Of a DNA stretch of 37,646 nucleotides, positions 23,234 to 33,887 are shown piece after piece (position 1 is the first letter of the stretch; every line of letters starts with the position of its first letter). Under the pieces are notes generated by a model, which saw only the letters and a list, made by a program, of their open reading frames with translations, had not been told where the DNA came from and made no database searches. The position numbers were made by a program, and so were the translations under genes. Origin of the DNA: Persebacter sp051008975 (GTDB taxonomy: Bacteria; Pseudomonadota; Gammaproteobacteria; Tethybacterales; Persebacteraceae); NCBI GenBank assembly GCA_051008975.1, contig JBPCXA010000004.1, positions 1 through 37,646 of the forward strand, written 5' to 3'.

Positions 23234-24017
23234 ATTCGCCGCAAGGCGAATTCGCCGTCTTTTTGCGGGCGGCGGTGAGAATGCCGCGCAACATCCGTAT
23301 TTCGGAGGCGTCCGGCTCCGCGCGCGACAACAAACGTCGCAGACGCGCCGGCAACAATCCGCCGTCGCCGCGTTTCGGCATTTTAATGTCCGCCAAAAAC
23401 TCGCCGCAATGCGCGAGCAGCATCTCCATTTGTTCCTGGGTCGGCGGCGCGTCCGCGGGCGTTTTTTCCGCGCCGCCGCCGGAAATCACCGCGCATCGCA
23501 ACTCGTAAACCGCGACCTGCACCGCCTGCGCGAGATTTAACGACCAATACGCCGCGCTGGACGGAATCGCCGCGACATATCCCGCGCGCCGCACGTCCTC
23601 GTTGGACAATCCGCTGCGTTCGCCGCCGAAGACGAACGCGATTTCGCCGCTCGCCGCCATTTTTTCGGCGGCGATCGCGCCCGCCTCGCGGACGCCGACC
23701 GAAACCGGCGAAAAATCCCGCGGACGCGCGGTAAACGCGAACACCGTCGCGCAGTCCGAAATCGCCGAAGGCAGATCGTCGCACACCCGCGCCGCCGCCA
23801 AAACATCCAGCGCGCCCGCCGCCATCGCCCGCGCCGCGGAATCAATCAAAGCGCGCGGTTCCGCCAAATACAGACGCCCGATTCCCATCGTTTTCATCGC
23901 CCGCGCCGCCGCCCCGATATTTCCCGAATGCGTCGTCCCGTGCAGCACTACCCGCGCGCGCGACAAAAGCGCGGCGCCGGGCGCATTGTCTTCAACAACC
24001 GGACGGCGCGGTTTCAT
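23232..24017 (-). CDS. trmJ: tRNA (cytidine/uridine-32-2'-O)-methyltransferase TrmJ
   Basis: A SpoU-class (SPOUT) methyltransferase that 2'-O-methylates position 32 of the tRNA anticodon loop. 261 residues. The knot signatures are present: motif 1 ARVVLHGTTHSGNIGAAARA (residues about 21-40), motif 2 FVFGGERSGLSNED and motif 3 IPSSAAYWSLNLAQAVQVAVYEL (family IPxxxxYxSLNLAxAVQ). The C-terminal extension of about 80 residues (QEQMEMLLAHCGEFLADI) is typical of TrmJ dimers. The N-terminus carries some 17 extra residues, so a later start is possible. The last codons overlap the edge of a REP array (ending NSPCGE), so the original C-terminus may have been altered by repeat insertion. Confidence 0.92.
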   Translation of the reverse strand: MKPRRPVVEDNAPGAALLSRARVVLHGTTHSGNIGAAARAMKTMGIGRLYLAEPRALIDSAARAMAAGALDVLAAARVCDDLPSAISDCATVFAFTARPRDFSPVSVGVREAGAIAAEKMAASGEIAFVFGGERSGLSNEDVRRAGYVAAIPSSAAYWSLNLAQAVQVAVYELRCAVISGGGAEKTPADAPPTQEQMEMLLAHCGEFLADIKMPKRGDGGLLPARLRRLLSRAEPDASEIRMLRGILTAARKKTANSPCGE

Positions 24018-24051
24018 TTTTTCCGCGATGCGATCCCGCGGCGGCGGGGGA

Positions 24052-24554
24052 TTATTTGGAATCGCCGCGGCGCATTCCGCCTTCGCCGCGCGCCATTCCG
24101 ACCGCGCCGGTGCGGGCGATTTCCAAAATGTTGCCTTCGCCGGCGGCGCGGATGAAGGCGTCCAGTTTGTCGCCGTCGCCCGCCACCTGCACGACGAAGG
24201 CGGTCGGCGTCACATCCACGATGGCGGCGCGAAAAATATCCGCCAGCCGCGCCGTTTCGCCGCGCACGTCGCCCTCGGCGCGCATTTTGACCAGCATCAG
24301 TTCGCGCTCCACATGCCGCTCGTTGGTGATGTCCACGACCTTGAATACTTCTATCAGTTTGTTGACCTGCTTGGTGATTTGTTCGATCACCGCGTCGTCG
24401 CCGGAAGTCACAATCGTCATCCGCGACAAAGTCGCGTCCTCGGTGGGCGCGACGGTCAGCGATTCTATGTTGTAGCCGCGCGCCGAGAACAGCCCCGCCG
24501 CCCGCGACAGCGCGCCGGGTTCGTTTTCCATCAGAATGGAGAGAATGCGCCGCA

Positions 24555-24555
<1 letters not shown>
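24052..24555 (-). CDS. ilvH: Acetolactate synthase small (regulatory) subunit
   Basis: Confers valine feedback on the large subunit in branched-chain amino acid synthesis. 167 residues (E. coli IlvH 163). The N-terminal ACT domain is classic: ILSILMENEPGALSRAAGLFSARGYNIESLTV. The C-terminal domain carries RELMLVKMRAEG and ADIFRAAIVDVTPTAFVVQVAGDGDKLDAF. The start ATG shares one base with the ilvI stop (TAATG), giving coupled synthesis of the two subunits. The frame is open upstream into ilvI, but that is a shadow. The symbol follows the IlvI/IlvH isozyme, which it resembles most; ilvN is an acceptable alternative name. Confidence 0.95.
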
Positions 24556-26258
<1,703 letters not shown>

Positions 26259-26302
26259 AATGTCGTGTCGTGTTCGGAGTGCGGATAAAATGATACAATC
26301 CA

Positions 26303-26308
26303 ATTATA
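26303..26308 (-). promoter_or_regulatory. -10 element of ilvI-ilvH
   Basis: TATAAT on the minus strand, 44 bases above the ilvI ATG. The divergent EamA gene begins at 26361; a TACAAT at 26294-26299 on the plus strand could be its -10. Confidence 0.5.
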
Positions 26309-26360
26309 CGCCAAAAACGGCGTTTCCGCCGTCCGCCGTCATTTTTTGTCTTCTCCGCCG

Positions 26361-27251
26361 ATGCCGCCCCGCCCGTCCGACAATATTCCCGCCGCCCTCG
26401 CCCTGATGTTCGCGGCGATACTGCTGGTGGCGGCGATGGACGCGGTCGCCAAGATATTGACCGCGACCCTGCCGCTGCCGCTTGTCGTCTGGTTTCGTTT
26501 TGTGTTTCATTCCCTGTGGCTGACCCCGGCGATTGTTTTTTTGGCGCGCGGACGGCGGCGGGCGGAGTGTTTCCGCCGCCGCGACATTCCCGGCCACGCC
26601 CTGCGCGGCGCGTGCATCGCGCTGGCGACGGTGTTTTATTTCGCCGCCATCGCCGACAATCCGATTCCCGACGCCCTCGCCGTCTTTTTCGTGGAGCCGG
26701 TGTTTGTGATGTTTCTGGCGGCGGCGTTTTTGGGCGAACGGCTGCGTCCGCGCCGCATCGTGGCGGCGGCGGTCGCGTTTGCCGGCGTCATCGTCGTTTT
26801 GCGTCCGGGCGGCGGGCATTACGCGCCGACAATTTTATTCGCGCTGGCGGCGGGATTTTGTTTCGCCGCCTACATTGTCGCGACGCGGGCGTTCGCCATG
26901 CGCGGATCGCCGGTCGTCAACGCGTGGGGGGCGGCGGTGGCGGCGATGTTGTGGTGCGCGCCGGCCGCGTTTTGGCACTGGCAGACGCCGGACGGCGAAT
27001 GGCGGATGTTGATTTTGCTGGGCGCGTTTGCGGCGTCCGGACATTTTTTCTTCACTTCCGCCTGTCGTTTTGCGGACGCCTCGCTGATCGGCATTTTTCA
27101 CTACGCCGAAATCATCGCCGCCGCCGTCGTCAGTTATTTTTTGTTCCGGCACATACCGGACGGCGGCGTATGGGCGGGATTCGCGCTGATCGCCGGCGCC
27201 AAAATCGCCCTGACTCTCGCGGAAATGCGCGGCAAACAAAGCGGCGAATAA
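26361..27251 (+). CDS. EamA/DMT-family membrane transporter
   Basis: A 296-residue inner-membrane permease with about ten hydrophobic segments in two EamA repeats. The first half ends with FFVEPVFVMFLAAAFLGERL followed by AAAVAFAGVIVVLRPGGG, the second with SLIGIFHYAEIIAAAVVSYF and IAGAKIALTL. This S-adenosylmethionine/amino-acid exporter-like branch is common, but the substrate cannot be read from the sequence. The ATG at 26361 is preferred; a TTG at 26346 would add five residues. No ribosome site is visible. The gene is divergent from ilvI and converges with uvrA, with a single REP between them. Confidence 0.88.
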   Translation: MPPRPSDNIPAALALMFAAILLVAAMDAVAKILTATLPLPLVVWFRFVFHSLWLTPAIVFLARGRRRAECFRRRDIPGHALRGACIALATVFYFAAIADNPIPDALAVFFVEPVFVMFLAAAFLGERLRPRRIVAAAVAFAGVIVVLRPGGGHYAPTILFALAAGFCFAAYIVATRAFAMRGSPVVNAWGAAVAAMLWCAPAAFWHWQTPDGEWRMLILLGAFAASGHFFFTSACRFADASLIGIFHYAEIIAAAVVSYFLFRHIPDGGVWAGFALIAGAKIALTLAEMRGKQSGE

Positions 27252-27272
27252 TTTTGCGCCTTCGGCGCGGAG

Positions 27273-27292
27273 ATTCCGGCTTTCGCAGGAAT
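27273..27292. repeat. Single hybrid REP
   Basis: ATTCCGGC-TTTC-GCAGGAAT joins a left arm of the CCGGC type to a right arm of the CCTGC type, so the palindrome has one mismatched pair. It lies between the convergent EamA and uvrA genes and could arise by recombination between the two REP types. Confidence 0.7.
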
Positions 27293-27312
27293 GGGACAAA
27301 GGCGGCGTTCGG

Positions 27313-30162
27313 CTATTGGCGGAGTTTTTTGGCTCTCGCCAGCATCGGGCGCAGATATTTTCCGGTCAAACTTTCCTTGTCGGCGGCGACCGTCTCCGGC
27401 GTGCCGGCCGCCACCAGTTCGCCCCCGGCGTCGCCGCCGCGCGGACCCAAATCCAAAATCCAGTCGGCGGTCTTGATGACGTCCAAATTATGTTCGATCA
27501 CCACCACCGTATTTCCCTCGTCGGCGAAGCGATGCAGGGTTTTCAGCAGCATCTCCACGTCGTAAAAATGCAGCCCGGTCGTCGGTTCGTCCAGCACATA
27601 CAGGGTGTTGCCGGCGCCGCGCTTGGAAAGTTCCAGCGATAATTTGACGCGCTGCGCCTCGCCGCCGGACAAGGTCGTCGCCGACTGTCCGAGTTGGATG
27701 TAGCCCAGCCCCACATCGTGCAGCGTCTGCAGCCGCCGCGCGATCGACGGAATGTTTCGGAAAAACGCCAGCCCCTCGTCCGCCGTCATCGCCAGCACGT
27801 CGTGGATATTTTTTCCGCGGTGGCGGATTTCCAGCGTCTCCGGATTGTAGCGGCGGCCGCGGCAGGATTCGCAGGTGACGAATACGTCGGGCAAAAAATG
27901 CATTTCCACGCGCATTACGCCGTCGCCCTCGCAGTGTTCGCAGCGTCCGCCCTCCACATTGAACGAAAACCGTCCGGGCGCGTAGCCGCGTTCGCGCGCC
28001 AGCGGCAGACCGGCGAACAAATCCCGTATCGGCGTGAAAAATCCGGTGTAGGTCGCCGGATTGGAACGCGGCGTCCGCCCGATCGGACTTTGATCCACCA
28101 CCACAATTTTGTCCAATTTCTCCAGATTGGAAATTCCCCGATGCGCCAGCGGTTCGTCGCCGCTTCCGTGCAAATGCCGGCGCATCGCGCGCACCATAAT
28201 GCTCTGCACCAAAGACGATTTTCCCGAACCGGAAACGCCGGTGACGCAGGTCAGCACGCCGAGCGGAATGGCGAAATCGCCGCCCTTCAAATTATGTCCG
28301 CCCGCGCCGCGAATCGTCAGCGCGTCTTTCGCCTTGCGGCGCGTAGGCGGCATCGCGATATGGCGCGCGCCGCTGAGGAATTGCCCGGTCAGCGAACGGC
28401 GGCTTTGGGCGATTTTTTCCGGCGTACCGATCGCCACGACTTTGCCGCCGCGTACGCCCGCCAGGGGGCCCATGTCAATCACATAATCCGCCTTGCGAAT
28501 CGCCTCTTCGTCGTGTTCTACGATGATGACGGTATTTTTCAAGTCGCGCAGACGCGCCAGCATCCGCAACAGACGACCATTGTCGTGCTGATGCAGTCCG
28601 ATTGACGGCTCGTCCAAAACATACGTGACGCCGGTCAGCCCGGAACCGACCTGGCTCGCCAATCGGATGCGCTGCGATTCGCCGCCCGACAAAGTATTGG
28701 CGGCGCGCCCCAAAGACAAATATTCCAGACCGACATTCACCAGAAATCCGACGCGCGCGCGAATTTCGCGCACCACCCGCTCGGCGATTGCGGCGTGCGT
28801 TTCGCCCAGCCGCAGCGTCTCAAAAAACTCCGCCAGGGAGGAAAGCGACATTCCCGACAATTCGTGGATGCCGCGATCCCCCACCCGCACCGCCAGCGCC
28901 GCCGGCGACAGGCGATGTCCGCCGCACTCTCGGCAGGCGCGCATACTGACATAGCGCGCCAGTTCCTCGCGCACATGCGGCGATTCGGTCTCCCGCATGC
29001 GCCGTTCCATGTTCGGAATCACGCCTTCAAACGGCGCGCGGCGGCGGTGTTTTTTGCCCGCGTTTTCGCCGCCGCGGATCGTATAGTCAAAATTGACCTT
29101 GACGTCGCCGCTGCCGTACAGTACGATTTTTTTCGCCTTCGCCGGCAGACGCGAGAACGGCGCGGAAAGGTCGAACGAGAATTCCTCCGCCACCGCCCGC
29201 AGCAGCGCGAACAAATACGGATTGCGCCGGTCCCAGCCGCGAATCGCGCCCGCTTCCAGGGACAAATCGGGATGCTCCACGATCAGCGTCGGATCAAATT
29301 CGCTTTTTACGCCGAGTCCCTCGCAGTTGCGGCAGGCGCTGTTCGGATTGTTGAACGAAAACAACTTCGGCTCCAACTCCGGCGGCGCGTAGCCGCATTT
29401 CGGACAGGCGTGGCGGGTGGAAAAAACGTGCATTTTCTCGCCGCCGTTCTCCATTTCCAAAATATGCATCCGCCCGTCGCCGAGGGCGGCGGCGACTTCC
29501 ACGGATTCCACGAGACGCTGGCGGTTTTCGGGCGCCGGACGCAGGCGGTCGACGACCACCTCTATCGTATGGCGCACCGTTTTCGCCGGCGTCGGCGCCT
29601 CCTCCAAATCGTAAATGCGCCCGTCCACCCGCACCCGCGCGAATCCCTTGGCGGCGACGTCGCGGAACACCTCCAAATGTTCGCCGCGCCGGTCGAGAAT
29701 CATCGGCGCCAGCACCGCGAGTTTGCGCCCCGTCAAATTCGCCAGCAAAAAATCCACGATGCGCCCGGTCGTCTGCGTCTCCAATTTAATTCCATGCTTC
29801 GGGCAGTGCGGCTCGCCGATGCGCGCGAACAGCAGGCGCATATAATCGTGAATTTCGGTCACCGTGCCGACGGTGGAGCGCGGATTGTGCGACGCGCTTT
29901 TTTGATCGATGGAAATCGTCGGCGACAGCCCCTCGATGGAATCCACGTCGGGCTTGCCCATCACCTGCAAGAATTGCCGCGCGTACGCCGAAAGCGATTC
30001 CACATAGCGGCGCTGCCCCTCGGCGAAAATGGTGTCAAACGCCAGCGACGACTTGCCGGAACCGGAGACGCCGGTGACCACGACGACCTTGTCGCGCGGC
30101 AACTCCACGCTGATATTTTTCAAGTTATGCGCGCGCGCGCCGACGACCGATATTTTTTTCAT
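27313..30162 (-). CDS. uvrA: Excinuclease ABC subunit A
   Basis: The damage-recognition ATPase of nucleotide excision repair. 949 residues (E. coli 940). Two ABC ATPase units are present. Unit 1 has Walker A GVSGSGKSS at 31-39, the zinc module CPKCGYAPPE...CRNCEGLG, and the signature LSGGESQRIRLA. Unit 2 has Walker A GVSGSGKSSLVQSIM near 640, the zinc finger CEHCEGDGVM...CESCRGRRY and LSGGEAQRVKLS with DEPTTGLH. Start: the ATG at 30162 (MKKISVVGARAHNLK), 9 bases after TATAAT. The frame continues 13 codons upstream through the -10, which is rejected. AGAGG on the plus strand reads CCTCT on this strand, so no ribosome site is present. No LexA-type operator (CTG-N10-CAG) was noticed in the short upstream region. 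Confidence 0.97.
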   Translation of the reverse strand: MKKISVVGARAHNLKNISVELPRDKVVVVTGVSGSGKSSLAFDTIFAEGQRRYVESLSAYARQFLQVMGKPDVDSIEGLSPTISIDQKSASHNPRSTVGTVTEIHDYMRLLFARIGEPHCPKHGIKLETQTTGRIVDFLLANLTGRKLAVLAPMILDRRGEHLEVFRDVAAKGFARVRVDGRIYDLEEAPTPAKTVRHTIEVVVDRLRPAPENRQRLVESVEVAAALGDGRMHILEMENGGEKMHVFSTRHACPKCGYAPPELEPKLFSFNNPNSACRNCEGLGVKSEFDPTLIVEHPDLSLEAGAIRGWDRRNPYLFALLRAVAEEFSFDLSAPFSRLPAKAKKIVLYGSGDVKVNFDYTIRGGENAGKKHRRRAPFEGVIPNMERRMRETESPHVREELARYVSMRACRECGGHRLSPAALAVRVGDRGIHELSGMSLSSLAEFFETLRLGETHAAIAERVVREIRARVGFLVNVGLEYLSLGRAANTLSGGESQRIRLASQVGSGLTGVTYVLDEPSIGLHQHDNGRLLRMLARLRDLKNTVIIVEHDEEAIRKADYVIDMGPLAGVRGGKVVAIGTPEKIAQSRRSLTGQFLSGARHIAMPPTRRKAKDALTIRGAGGHNLKGGDFAIPLGVLTCVTGVSGSGKSSLVQSIMVRAMRRHLHGSGDEPLAHRGISNLEKLDKIVVVDQSPIGRTPRSNPATYTGFFTPIRDLFAGLPLARERGYAPGRFSFNVEGGRCEHCEGDGVMRVEMHFLPDVFVTCESCRGRRYNPETLEIRHRGKNIHDVLAMTADEGLAFFRNIPSIARRLQTLHDVGLGYIQLGQSATTLSGGEAQRVKLSLELSKRGAGNTLYVLDEPTTGLHFYDVEMLLKTLHRFADEGNTVVVIEHNLDVIKTADWILDLGPRGGDAGGELVAAGTPETVAADKESLTGKYLRPMLARAKKLRQ

Positions 30163-30171
30163 AAGAGGATA

Positions 30172-30177
30172 ATTATA
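30172..30177 (-). promoter_or_regulatory. Extended -10 of uvrA (near-leaderless)
   Basis: TGG-TATAAT on the minus strand ends 9 bases above the ATG; the predicted message would have a leader of 2-3 bases. Confidence 0.5.
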
Positions 30178-30241
30178 CCACTTCCGCGCCCGGACGAACA
30201 TCCCGCGTTTTCGCGGCGACGGGGGCGGCGGCGGCGGCGCG

Positions 30242-31498
30242 TCAAAATTCCCGCGCGGTCAGGGATTCCTCAAACGGAAAGCGGGAGAGAACTTCGCATC
30301 CCGAATCGCCGACCAGAACCTGCTGTTCCAGTTTCACGCCTTCGGCGTCCGTTTTTCCGCCGATATAACTTTCGAGACACAATGTCGTCATCGGGCGCAA
30401 AACGCCGTCGTAGCCGGCGGAATCAAAATCGCGGCGGTGCAAAATATACGGATATTCGCCGGTCATGCCGACGCCGTGCGCGAGAACAAAATAGCGGTTT
30501 TCGGCGAATTCGTCCGGAATTTGCCACGCCTTCTCGGCGATTTCGCGGAACGACATCCCTGGCTTCAACAATTCCGCGTTATGCCGGATTTGTTCCAGCG
30601 CGAGCCCGTACAAAGTCCGCTGGCGCGCGGACGGCGCGCCTTTGCCGCAGTAAAAAGTCCGCGAATAATCGGCGTAATAGCCGAACGGCCCGACGACGTC
30701 GGTGTCCAGCGCGACGAGTTCGCCGTCCCCCGCCGGACGCGCCGAACATTCCTGAAACCACGGATTTGTGCGCGCCCCCGAAGCCATCAAACGCGTCTCC
30801 ACATAATCGCCCCCGGCGGCGATGATCGATTCGTGCAGCAGCGCCCACAGCGCGTTTTCGGACATTCCCGGACGAATCGCCGCGCGCAACTTTTCCACCC
30901 CGGCGTCCGTCGCCGCGAGTGATTCGCGGACGCATTGAATTTCCTCCGCCGATTTTTGCGCGCGCGCGCGTTCCACCGCCCGCTGCGCGTCCGACAATTG
31001 AAAGCCGCGTTTTTCCAGCGCGCGCCAGTGCAAAACCGTCGCCGCCTCGATTCCCAGCCGTTTTCCGCAGCGGCGCGCGAGATCGGCGATTTCGTCCGCC
31101 CATTTCTCCGCCATTTCTTCCTGGCGGGAATCGGCGGCGACGGCGGAGGCGCAAACGCACGGGCGAATTTCGTCCGCCAGCGAACCGGCGGCGAGATGCG
31201 CGCAGCCCGGAAACTCAAACAAAACAACCGCGCCCTCCGCCGGAATAAACGCATAACGCGACGCCGGATTGCGCGAGGTAAAAATCTGCATATTGCGCGC
31301 GCCGGTCGCGTAACGGATGTTGACCGCGTCAAACAGCACGCAGCCGTCCATTTCCGCCGCCGCCATTTCCGCGCGCAGACGCCCCAGCCGATGCGCGTAT
31401 AACTTTTGCAAATCCACCTTCGCGGAAGATTCCGCCGCGGAAGCGGAAGGCAAAAAACGCGCGCGACCGCGCAAAGCCCGCGGATCAAACGCCGGCAT
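30242..31498 (-). CDS. M24 metallopeptidase-fold enzyme, DddP-like, catalytic Asp lost
   Basis: A 418-residue pita-bread-fold metalloenzyme. It aligns with the dimethylsulfoniopropionate lyase DddP, with shared blocks NIRYAT, ETRLMASGARTNPWFQEC, LDTDVVGPFGYYADYSRT, LAHGVGM and KLEQQVL. Against DddP numbering as I remember it (D295, D297, D307, H371, E406, E421) the ligands are D265, D267, D277, H341, E376 and E391, a constant offset of 30, so all metal ligands are kept. The aromatic Y366 is Y336. The catalytic D377, however, is G347 (HGVGMTGE instead of HGVGLCDE). It may be a peptidase, prolidase or another hydrolase. It is the third gene of DUF3179-methyltransferase-M24, 20 bases after the stop of the second. 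The N-terminus is shorter than in DddP. Confidence 0.85.
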   Translation of the reverse strand: MPAFDPRALRGRARFLPSASAAESSAKVDLQKLYAHRLGRLRAEMAAAEMDGCVLFDAVNIRYATGARNMQIFTSRNPASRYAFIPAEGAVVLFEFPGCAHLAAGSLADEIRPCVCASAVAADSRQEEMAEKWADEIADLARRCGKRLGIEAATVLHWRALEKRGFQLSDAQRAVERARAQKSAEEIQCVRESLAATDAGVEKLRAAIRPGMSENALWALLHESIIAAGGDYVETRLMASGARTNPWFQECSARPAGDGELVALDTDVVGPFGYYADYSRTFYCGKGAPSARQRTLYGLALEQIRHNAELLKPGMSFREIAEKAWQIPDEFAENRYFVLAHGVGMTGEYPYILHRRDFDSAGYDGVLRPMTTLCLESYIGGKTDAEGVKLEQQVLVGDSGCEVLSRFPFEESLTAREF

Positions 31499-31518
31499 CG
31501 CCGCCCCGCTTTCGGCGT

Positions 31519-32943
31519 TCAGCGGTCAAAAATCTTCTCCATTTGCGCGCGGTATTTTTTCTCCGCCGCGCGCTGGTGTTCGCGGAATTTGTTTTCTATC
31601 GCGTTCTCCAAAATGCGGCGGTAAAAACGCGTCTGTCCGTCCGCGCCTTTTGTGCTGTTGCAATGCGGGCAGAGCAACTGCATATTATGCGCGACCGTCT
31701 GCCCGCCGCGCGCCTCGGCGGTTTTATGATCCAAATGCATCTGCCGCAATTCAATCTTGACGCCCCCGCCGTTTTCGCCGCATGGCGCGGCGCACCGCCC
31801 TTTTTGTTCGCGATACAAATCTTCGCGCAGACGCTCCTTTTCGGCGGCGGGCATTTTCGGAATATCCGAACGCTTCGGCAGTGTGCGAGCGAACTCCTCA
31901 ATTCCGGAACCGTCCGCCGCTTCATTAAACAGCGGCAGCCGATCGCGCAAAATGCGCACCGCCTCGTCGGAAATGTCAATTCCGATCCATTGCCGGTTCA
32001 ATTTGTCGGCGACGAGCATTGTCGTTCCGCAGCCGCAGAACGGATCGAGAACGACATCGCCTTCGTTTGAGGACGCGGCGATAATCCGCTCCAAAAGCGC
32101 GGCGGGCTTTCGGGTCGGATAATCGGCACCCTCCTTTTTGGAAGTATGCATCGCGTCGGGAATGTCGTTCCAAACATTTCCGACCTGTTTGTGTTCATAC
32201 ACGAATTCGCCGTCCGATTCCTCGAAATACTTGACGCGAATCGTGCCGTTGCGGGTGCGGTAAATGCGCCCCTCCTTTTCCAGACGGCGAACGCTTTCAT
32301 CCGTATAACAGCCGCGCGGGGCGGTGCGGAAATACCGCCCGCTTTCGTCCCGCCGATACTCGGAATTTTTCAGCGGAATTTTCACGCAATACGTCTGCCG
32401 GTGTATCGCCGTCGACGCGTTTTTGGTATAGAACAAAATCGCGTCGCCGTTGCGCGGGAATTGTTTGGACACGGATTTGGCGCCGCGTCCGCCGTAATGC
32501 CAGACGATTTCGTTGCGAAAGTTGCCCTTGCCGAAGATCGAATCCATCACGAGTTTGACGCCATGCGACATCGTCGTGTCGCAGTGATAATAAATGCTGC
32601 CGGTCGGCTTGAGAATCCGGCGCATTTCCACGAGACGCGCCGCCATATAAATCAGATACGCCCACCACGAACCGCCGTTAATTTCGTACAAAGAACGAAT
32701 CAGCGAGACGACATGCGGATACGAATTCGCCAATTCGTACTCCTCGTCAATGTGCGTGTCGGACGGATTCCAGGTGTCCTTGAACGCGGCTTTGGCGCGC
32801 CCTTTTTTGCCGCCGATCGGCGACTCCCACTGCTTGCCGGAATTGAACGGCGGATCGAGATAAATCAAATCCGCCGATTCCGAATCCAGGCACCGCAGCA
32901 CCGGCAGATTGTCGTGAATCCAAATTTGCCGCTTTTTCGTCAT
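31519..32943 (-). CDS. DNA methyltransferase fused to HNH nuclease domain
   Basis: 474 residues. The N-terminal part is a beta-class N6-adenine/N4-cytosine DNA methyltransferase: motif IV DPPF at 30-33 precedes the target-recognition region, and the SAM-binding LDPFCGCGTT lies at 299-308. Residues about 380-432 form an HNH domain: C384, C388 and C425, C428 can bind zinc, with H403, H406, N420 and H427 in MHLDHKTAEARGG and NMQLLCPHCNSTKG. Methylation and cutting in one chain, with no separate restriction subunit, suggests a single-protein restriction-modification enzyme or a nuclease guiding repair. It starts at ATG 32943 in an ATGA overlap with the DUF3179 gene. The upstream extension of the frame to 33432 is a shadow. 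Codon use resembles the host, though the operon partners are unrelated functionally. Confidence 0.88.
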   Translation of the reverse strand: MTKKRQIWIHDNLPVLRCLDSESADLIYLDPPFNSGKQWESPIGGKKGRAKAAFKDTWNPSDTHIDEEYELANSYPHVVSLIRSLYEINGGSWWAYLIYMAARLVEMRRILKPTGSIYYHCDTTMSHGVKLVMDSIFGKGNFRNEIVWHYGGRGAKSVSKQFPRNGDAILFYTKNASTAIHRQTYCVKIPLKNSEYRRDESGRYFRTAPRGCYTDESVRRLEKEGRIYRTRNGTIRVKYFEESDGEFVYEHKQVGNVWNDIPDAMHTSKKEGADYPTRKPAALLERIIAASSNEGDVVLDPFCGCGTTMLVADKLNRQWIGIDISDEAVRILRDRLPLFNEAADGSGIEEFARTLPKRSDIPKMPAAEKERLREDLYREQKGRCAAPCGENGGGVKIELRQMHLDHKTAEARGGQTVAHNMQLLCPHCNSTKGADGQTRFYRRILENAIENKFREHQRAAEKKYRAQMEKIFDR

Positions 32944-33881
32944 TCGCCCGCGCGAAAAATTTCGGTTTGCGGATGAAAGGCGAACCACGCGAACCAGAAC
33001 GCGCGCACCGATTCGCCGCCTTCGCCGCCGTCCGTCCATTCCACCCGCGCCGCGCGATCTTCGGCGTTCCAATGAATTAGTATTTCGCGTCCGTCCACCG
33101 CGTCCAGCACTTCCGCCGCGCCGTTCTTTTCCAGCTGCGAAAACGGATACGCCTTCGCCGCGTCGCCGGAGACGATTCCCAAAACCCATTCCTTCGGATG
33201 AAATTCGCGCGGCGCGGCGGGGGACGCCGGAAAATATGTCGCCGCCGATTTGTCGTAGCCGGCGTAGGGGTCGGCGTCGTAGTCGCGCGCCGCGCCGGTG
33301 TCGGTCGTCAAAATTTCCGTCTGCGGATGCCGCCGCCGCCAGTCGCGCCAGGTCGTATGCTCGGCGGGCACCGTCCGCAACTTCGCGCCCGCATATTCGC
33401 CGGAAACGCCGCGCCGCAAAAGCTGCGACCACAACGATTCGGTCTGGCGGTCATACAGCAAAACATCGCTGTTATACAAAAGCCCGGAGACGCCGAACTG
33501 CAGCCGCCGCCCGTCCGCCGCCTCCGCGCGAAACACCACGCCGCTGCCGCACAGCGGGCAAAAAGTTACGGCGACCGGCGCGCCGCCGATTTCGTCGTTG
33601 ACAATTTCGTGCCAGTTGAGAATTTTAATCGGATAGGCGCGCGCGATTCCATCCGCCGCCACGCCCAATACCAAATCTTCTTCGCGCATAAAACCGGCGT
33701 CCTCCACCGCGGCGAACTTCGGGCGGTCAATGGACGGAATGCCGTCGCGCGGCGGTCCGCCGCGGAGAATTTCGTCCGCCGGAATTGTCGCGCCCGACAG
33801 ATCAAAACCGTTCTTCGCGTCCGCCGCCGAAGCCGCGAACACCACGCACAACACCAGCCCCCGCGCAAAAAGATTTTTCAT
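32940..33881 (-). CDS. DUF3179-domain exported protein
   Basis: 313 residues from the ATG at 33881. A signal peptide (residues 1-22, MKNLFARGLVLCVVFAASAADA) points to the periplasm. DUF3179 is recognised by AYPIKILNWHEIVNDEIGG, VTFCPLCGSGVVF (a CxxC pair) and FGVSGLLYNSDVLLYDRQTESLWSQ. The biochemical function of the family is unknown to me; the CxxC suggests metal or redox chemistry. The frame continues upstream to 33974, but that would start in repeats. A CATAAT hexamer ends 6 bases above the ATG. It is the first gene of a three-gene transcript with the methyltransferase-HNH and M24 genes. Confidence 0.9.
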   Translation of the reverse strand: MKNLFARGLVLCVVFAASAADAKNGFDLSGATIPADEILRGGPPRDGIPSIDRPKFAAVEDAGFMREEDLVLGVAADGIARAYPIKILNWHEIVNDEIGGAPVAVTFCPLCGSGVVFRAEAADGRRLQFGVSGLLYNSDVLLYDRQTESLWSQLLRRGVSGEYAGAKLRTVPAEHTTWRDWRRRHPQTEILTTDTGAARDYDADPYAGYDKSAATYFPASPAAPREFHPKEWVLGIVSGDAAKAYPFSQLEKNGAAEVLDAVDGREILIHWNAEDRAARVEWTDGGEGGESVRAFWFAWFAFHPQTEIFRAGE

Positions 33882-33887
33882 CGCCGA

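Noticed and set aside
28795..30825. Open reading frame of 676 codons on the plus strand
   Set aside because: Antisense shadow of uvrA and the M24 gene; no domain, no promoter or ribosome site.
30242..31498. Calling the M24 gene dddP
   Set aside because: The family match is good, but the residue equivalent to the catalytic Asp is Gly, so the symbol would claim an unproven activity.
32944..33432. N-terminal extension of the DNA methyltransferase
   Set aside because: It runs antisense-frame inside the DUF3179 gene, is Arg/Gly rich, and the ATGA overlap at 32940-32943 gives a natural start.
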